From positions 1 to 16,704 of the forward strand of contig CAAFPB010000331.1 in the NCBI GenBank assembly GCA_900764725.1: a stretch of DNA of 16,704 nt, read 5' to 3'. How positions within the stretch are numbered: the stretch's first letter is position 1; each line of letters begins with the position of its first letter. The notes beneath the pieces are model-generated. The model made no database searches, had not been told where the DNA came from, and saw only the letters and a program-made list of their open reading frames with translations. Made by a program: the position numbers and the translations under genes. The stretch is from an uncultured Catenibacterium sp. GTDB lineage: Bacteria > Bacillota_I > Bacilli_A > Erysipelotrichales > Coprobacillaceae. Positions 13,672 through 16,704 of this stretch are shown here, one piece after another.

Positions 13672-14920
13672 TATGTCCTCCAATTAATGTATTTCTCTTT
13701 TCTGTAGTCGCTTTTTCTTGTTTATTCATAAGCTTTAATATCGCATTCTTCCCATACTTATGACGTATAGAGACAAGAGTTCTCTGGAGCTTCTTTTCTT
13801 CTTCTAATGCCTCTATATCACTAAATAAGTCATAGGATTCATAAGCTTCATCTAATACATCTCCAAAAGAAATAGAAATCTGTCTGATGAGTTTTCCTTT
13901 TTTTACCTTCTCATGATAAAGAGAAATAAAAGCATCCATAAGAATACTGAGTGAACTCGTTCTTACTGTCAGCTTTCTAGAGCCTCCTGCCCATCCTCCT
14001 CCATCTGTACGTGAATAACCGATATATAAGCTTATATGATTAGTAACAAGACGCGATTCAACAAGTCTTAAGACATTGAGTTCAACCATTTCTTTTACGA
14101 CTAGTAAAGCATCTTCATATTCATAATCAGAAAAGAGGACCTGTGAGTTATTAATTGATTCATTTTTAGGGCGATACTTCTTAATAGAAGCAATGGTGGC
14201 AGGTTCTCTTCCCCAGGCATGATCAATAATATATTCCGCATTAATACCAAACTCCTTGTAGAGTATCTCTTCAGGAATCTGAGTTATCCCATGCATATCT
14301 ACAACACCTAATTTTAATAAATGATTGGCTGTACCACTTCCCATATGCCAGAAATCTGTGATAGGTAAATGATGCCATAAGTATTTCTGATATCTTTCTT
14401 CGTCTAATATCCCAATATTTTCTTTTGTATGTTTAGAGATAATATCAAGAGCTACTTTCGCAAGATAGAGATTGGTTCCTATGCCACATGTGGCGGTAAT
14501 ATGTGTATCATCAAATACTGCCTGCATCAACATCTTCGCAAACTCCTTCGCACTCTTATGATAAAGATGCATATAAGATGTAATATCAATAAAACATTCA
14601 TCGATAGAATAAACATGAATATCATCAGGTGAGACATAGCGACAATAGATACGATAAATGCGTGCTGAGTACTCCATATAAAGATGCATACGGGGCATTG
14701 CAGTAATATATTCAACACCTTTTGGTATTTCAAATATACGACAGCGATTCTGAATACCCATGCTTTTCATTTTTGGTGTAATGGCTAGACATAATGCGCC
14801 ATTACCTCTTGTAGGATCAGCTACAACAAGATTGGTTTTAAAGGGATCTAGATGTCTTTCACTGCATTCACATGAGGCAAAGAAGGTTTTTAAATCTATA
14901 CATAAATATACTTTTTTCAT
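13664..14920 (-). CDS. uvrX: Y-family translesion DNA polymerase, UvrX/UmuC type
   Basis: This 418-residue lesion-bypass polymerase copies damaged DNA with low fidelity. The palm carries CIDLKTFFASCE at 7-18 with metal ligand D9 and the probable steric-gate aromatic F14, and YSIDECFID at 104-112 with D107 and E108. CGIGTNLYLAK (145-155), a helix-hairpin-helix region near 190-215, KNESINNSQVLFSDYEY near 252-268 and a little-finger domain to about 355 match UvrX rather than the shorter DinB branch. YDLF at 363-366 is a likely beta-clamp-binding motif. GGAG lies 8 nt before the ATG, behind a good promoter (14947-14975). It is followed by an overlapping YolD-like gene and diverges from a LexA-like repressor, so induction by DNA damage is expected. 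Length is usual for UvrX. A mobile-element origin is possible, since such cassettes are often carried on plasmids and prophages, but no mobile gene is visible here. Confidence 0.92.
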   Translation of the reverse strand: MKKVYLCIDLKTFFASCECSERHLDPFKTNLVVADPTRGNGALCLAITPKMKSMGIQNRCRIFEIPKGVEYITAMPRMHLYMEYSARIYRIYCRYVSPDDIHVYSIDECFIDITSYMHLYHKSAKEFAKMLMQAVFDDTHITATCGIGTNLYLAKVALDIISKHTKENIGILDEERYQKYLWHHLPITDFWHMGSGTANHLLKLGVVDMHGITQIPEEILYKEFGINAEYIIDHAWGREPATIASIKKYRPKNESINNSQVLFSDYEYEDALLVVKEMVELNVLRLVESRLVTNHISLYIGYSRTDGGGWAGGSRKLTVRTSSLSILMDAFISLYHEKVKKGKLIRQISISFGDVLDEAYESYDLFSDIEALEEEKKLQRTLVSIRHKYGKNAILKLMNKQEKATTEKRNTLIGGHNA

Positions 14921-14946
14921 AAGTGTTTCTCCTTCCTGTTACCCCT

Positions 14947-14975
14947 ATTATAGTAATGTATGGTGCATTATTCAA
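14947..14975 (-). promoter_or_regulatory. promoter of the uvrX-yolD operon
   Basis: On the minus strand TTGAAT (14970-14975, 4/6) and a perfect TATAAT (14947-14952) are 17 nt apart, giving a leader of about 20 nt with GGAG before the polymerase ATG. The core of one repressor motif (14961-14967) lies in the spacer and another copy lies just upstream of the -35. Confidence 0.8.
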
Positions 14976-14989
14976 ATGGTTTTGCACCA
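14961..14989. promoter_or_regulatory. candidate repressor dyad around the uvrX -35 box
   Basis: TGGTGCA (14961-14967) and TGCACCA (14983-14989) form a 7-bp inverted repeat spaced by 15 bp and straddling the -35 box of uvrX. The right half is part of the longer direct repeat found again at 15025-15038. It is a likely binding site for the divergent S24 repressor; binding is inferred. Confidence 0.5.
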
Positions 14990-15038
14990 AAATGATTCTG
15001 TACGTACAATGAATGACGCATTTGTTTGCACCAAAATG
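14981..15038 (+). repeat. two exact copies of TTTGCACCAAAATG in the divergent promoter region
   Basis: The 14-bp sequence occurs at 14981-14994 and 15025-15038, 44 bp apart in direct orientation, about four helical turns. The second copy overlaps the -35 region of the repressor gene and the first lies beside the -35 of uvrX. One repressor bound to both would control both divergent genes. It is not the usual Bacillus LexA box (GAAC-N4-GTTC). Confidence 0.7.
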
Positions 15039-15054
15039 TATTATGTTGTATAAT
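15026..15054 (+). promoter_or_regulatory. promoter of the S24-family repressor gene
   Basis: TTGCAC (15026-15031) and a perfect TATAAT (15049-15054) are separated by 17 nt, about 20 nt before the ATG at 15076. The -35 lies within the TTTGCACCAAAATG repeat, suggesting autorepression. Confidence 0.65.
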
Positions 15055-15075
15055 GCCTAAAAAGAGGTGGAGAAA

Positions 15076-15672
15076 ATGAATTTTAAAGAATATCTAAAGA
15101 AATACAAAGAGAAGATGGGTGTTTCTAATGAATATATTGCAAGTCAATTAGGCGTGAATCGTTCTACTGTGACGAGATGGTTAAAGGGTGATACAAAGGT
15201 GACTAATCCTGATGTGGTAGAGAAGCTCTCTTTTATACTAGGTGTAGATGTAGAGTCACTTATTAATAGTGAGGAACGTTATGAAAAACCAGTGCTTGGA
15301 GAAGTTAAGGCAGGTTATGATTTACTTATTGATGAGAATTTTGAAGGATATGAACAGGTGACTCAGGATGATTATTATCGTGGGGATTTCTTTTTACGTG
15401 TTGTAGGAGATTCTATGTCAGGGGCGCATATTCATGATGGAGATTTATTATATGTCAAGAAGTGTCATGATGTACCTAGTGGGACGATTGCAGTTGTATT
15501 AATAGGTAGAAGTGAAGTAACAGTAAAAAAGGTTATAAAAAAAGAAGGATTACTGATTCTAGAACCAGCCAACCCTTCTATTGATGTACGTTATTATTCT
15601 CAGGAAGAAGTAGAAAATCTTCCGGTAGAGATTATTGGAAAAGCGTTATATAGTCGTTCTGATTTAGTATAA
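15076..15672 (+). CDS. XRE-HTH / S24 peptidase repressor (LexA/HdiR-like)
   Basis: This 198-residue protein joins an N-terminal XRE-type helix-turn-helix (about 16-37, IASQLGVNRSTVTRWLKGD) to a C-terminal S24 LexA/CI-like self-cleaving domain. The predicted cleavage site is A79-G80 in GEVKAGYD, and the Ser/Lys dyad is S113 (VVGDSMSG) and K151 (EVTVKKV). By family knowledge, RecA filaments formed after DNA damage trigger self-cleavage and loss of DNA binding. It diverges from uvrX-yolD, and repeated 14-bp motifs cover both promoters, so it probably represses the polymerase cassette and itself. The HTH is XRE-like rather than the winged LexA type, as in HdiR and phage CI-like repressors. The ATG at 15076 has AGAGGTG about 6 nt upstream; an in-frame GTG three codons earlier lies inside that site. 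The 3' end overlaps the convergent tubulin-like gene by 9 bp. Confidence 0.92.
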   Translation: MNFKEYLKKYKEKMGVSNEYIASQLGVNRSTVTRWLKGDTKVTNPDVVEKLSFILGVDVESLINSEERYEKPVLGEVKAGYDLLIDENFEGYEQVTQDDYYRGDFFLRVVGDSMSGAHIHDGDLLYVKKCHDVPSGTIAVVLIGRSEVTVKKVIKKEGLLILEPANPSIDVRYYSQEEVENLPVEIIGKALYSRSDLV

Positions 15673-16401
15673 GAATTCTTCAATCATTAAGGTACTCATA
15701 CGCTTCTTCAGATCATCTAGCTTTACATCATCGCCTAGACAAAAAGAAATATGTTTATATTCTTCAAAGAGTGTTTTTCTACATATGATTTCTCTTTGTC
15801 CAATTGTAGTCTGATATAGATGATCTTGTGTTGTAATGTTCATATGATGTTGTAATTCTTTTAGTGCAGCCTGACCATTTAATTTCATACGATGATTCTT
15901 TTCTTCTTGATCATCGTTACTTTGTGCATCAAACATATAAGCACAAATACTATAATTCTTATGATGACATTCCTTGAATAGATCATGAATCATATAAGTG
16001 AAGTCTACAAATATACCTCCACCTGTACCCCCTACTATACCAGAGGCAATAAGGACATTGATATGATCTTCCCCAGCAATAGAAATCATCTTTTCAATGA
16101 GTGTTTTAAATTCATTTCTTATACCTTCATAAACAGATTCAGTTTGAAAGATCTGTTGACCAAGTGTTCTATCACAATCTGTTCCACGAGGATCTAGAAT
16201 AATGATTTCATCATCTGTTATATGTGTATTTTTGATATGAGATGTCATATCTACGATTCTCATTTCTACTCTATCTATATCATCATAATCATGTTTTATT
16301 TTACCTTTTAAGGAATCAATGACACCGCCGCCAAGTCCTCCTAATCCAACAATAATAATAGGATCTGCTTGATTCATGTTTCTACTAGACTGTAGCCCCA
16401 T
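15664..16401 (-). CDS. short tubulin/FtsZ-like (Tubulin_2-type) GTPase-domain protein
   Basis: This 245-residue protein looks like the nucleotide-binding half of a bacterial tubulin-like protein. An N-terminal Rossmann strand and glycine loop (IIIVGLGGLGGGVID, 15-29) is followed by a tubulin-signature-like loop, GIVGGTGGGIFVDF at 121-134 (compare GGGTGSG of FtsZ). A helix NHRMKLNGQAALKEL then resembles the core helix of this superfamily. It stops soon after, so the C-terminal activation domain and T7 catalytic loop seem to be missing. Larger bacterial 'tubulin-like domain' proteins are much longer. It may bind GTP without forming self-activating filaments, or need a partner. The ATG at 16401 has GGAGG 8 nt upstream; an ATG at 16416 and a TTG at 16428 are weaker options. 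A weak promoter may lie at about 16446-16474 (TAGAAT preceded by TTGTAA). The 3' end overlaps the repressor gene tail-to-tail. Confidence 0.7.
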   Translation of the reverse strand: MGLQSSRNMNQADPIIIVGLGGLGGGVIDSLKGKIKHDYDDIDRVEMRIVDMTSHIKNTHITDDEIIILDPRGTDCDRTLGQQIFQTESVYEGIRNEFKTLIEKMISIAGEDHINVLIASGIVGGTGGGIFVDFTYMIHDLFKECHHKNYSICAYMFDAQSNDDQEEKNHRMKLNGQAALKELQHHMNITTQDHLYQTTIGQREIICRKTLFEEYKHISFCLGDDVKLDDLKKRMSTLMIEEFLY

Positions 16402-16475
16402 AAAGTTATCCTCCATTTCATACCCCAAATAATTTAGCCTTACCTATTCTAACATATTTTAAACACATTACAAAT

Positions 16476-16517
16476 AAAAAAGGAAGCCATAGGGCTTGTT
16501 AAGGCCCTATCGCTTCC
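16476..16517 (-). terminator. strong rho-independent terminator of the partial edge gene
   Basis: On the minus strand a 14-bp stem with one mismatch (GGAAGCGATAGGGC against GCCCTATGGCTTCC) and an 8-nt loop is followed by six T residues. It includes the stop codon of the partial gene at the right edge, so that gene is insulated from the tubulin-like gene. Confidence 0.85.
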
Positions 16518-16681
16518 CTTTTAGCATATAACAAGATGCTTTGATAACTAAATAACGATTGTTGTAATAGTAACCATTTCTCATTATATGTGCATTGGAG
16601 AAATTCTTTTGGCAATTTTCACGCTGGCAAGCTTCCCCTTCTGTACCAGCATTTTTCTTTTTCTCTTGAGTCATATAATCT
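16507..16681 (-). CDS. 3' part of an unknown cysteine-containing protein
   Basis: The frame is open from the genomic edge at 16681 to a TAG at 16507 and gives about 57 residues, so at least the C-terminus of a gene is present. I do not recognise it. It is basic, with Cys residues in EACQRENCQKNF and KASCYM and an aromatic run NGYYYNNRYLVIK. The cysteines could bind a metal or be structural, but no classical zinc motif is clear. An in-frame ATG at 16674 could be a true start (55 residues), but the upstream bases are adapter, so no ribosome binding site can be checked. Any N-terminal residues MCSSDL read before this point come from adapter sequence and are not part of the protein. The strong hairpin at its stop supports a real gene end. 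Confidence 0.55.
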
Positions 16682-16704
16682 AGATCGGAAGAGCACACGT
16701 CTGA
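16682..16704. other. Illumina adapter contamination at the contig end
   Basis: The last 23 bases begin AGATCGGAAGAGCACACG and match the standard Illumina TruSeq read adapter as I remember it. Translated on the minus strand they give the well-known artefact peptide (M)CSSDL. They are not genomic. The natural sequence therefore ends at about 16681. Confidence 0.97.

Noticed and set aside
14999..15008. TGTACGTACA palindrome in the uvrX/repressor intergenic region as a LexA box
   Set aside because: It does not match the GAAC-N4-GTTC LexA box of Bacillota, and the repeated TTTGCACCAAAATG motifs explain the promoter positions better.
14760..15053. Plus-strand open frame across the uvrX 5' end and divergent promoter
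   Set aside because: It lies antisense to the polymerase and over promoter elements, with no ribosome binding site or recognisable protein; it is a chance frame.

Overview
The window is low-GC bacterial DNA with strong AGGAGG-type ribosome binding sites, near-consensus sigma-A promoters, a fused EIIBCA sugar PTS protein, a LacI-family regulator and a UvrX/YolD pair. This points to a fermentative Bacillota (Firmicutes). The protein flavour resembles gut Erysipelotrichia (Catenibacterium-like relatives), but that placement is a tentative inference. The right edge ends in 23 bases of Illumina adapter, so the window is a whole short-read contig or the end of one. There are no rRNA, tRNA, CRISPR or insertion-sequence signals.

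Region 1 (69-6292, minus strand) is a sugar operon. In transcription order it holds a LacI-family repressor with its own promoter and terminator, a GH13 trehalose-6-phosphate-hydrolase-like glucosidase, a sucrose-type PTS EIIBCA and a GH32 sucrose-6-phosphate hydrolase (ScrB). A perfect TTGACA-17-TATAAT promoter drives the last three. Three copies of a 14-bp motif close to GTAAAWWWWTACGT lie at the two promoters and are candidate operators. The sugar enters phosphorylated and is split in the cytoplasm into glucose-6-phosphate and a hexose.

Region 2 (6409-8277, plus strand) has a phasin-like small helical protein overlapping a UbiB/AarF-type ABC1 kinase with C-terminal membrane helices. The kinase converges on tex, and one perfect bidirectional hairpin serves both genes.

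Region 3 (8278-11798, minus strand) holds tex and, upstream of it, a cytosolic GH13 alpha-amylase/neopullulanase-like enzyme.

Region 4 (11888-13278, minus strand) is the least understood. An HTH-Panacea (DUF4065/SocA-like) protein is followed after 1 nt by an unknown acidic 91-aa protein. A perfect 12-bp inverted repeat sits directly upstream of its -10 box. This looks like a toxin-antitoxin-type operon of the PanAT class. Next to it is an unknown 107-aa protein.

Region 5 (13369-15672) is a DNA-damage cassette. A UvrX-type Y-family polymerase with an overlapping YolD-like gene diverges from a LexA/HdiR-like self-cleaving repressor. The shared promoter region carries repeated TTTGCACCAAAATG motifs.

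Region 6 (15664-16704) has a short tubulin/FtsZ-like (Tubulin_2-type) GTPase-domain protein overlapping the repressor gene tail-to-tail, then the 3' end of an unknown cysteine-containing protein, then adapter.

No unexplained gene-free stretch exceeds 300 bases. The longest gaps are 6293-6460, 14921-15075 and 5128-5281, and all three hold promoters.
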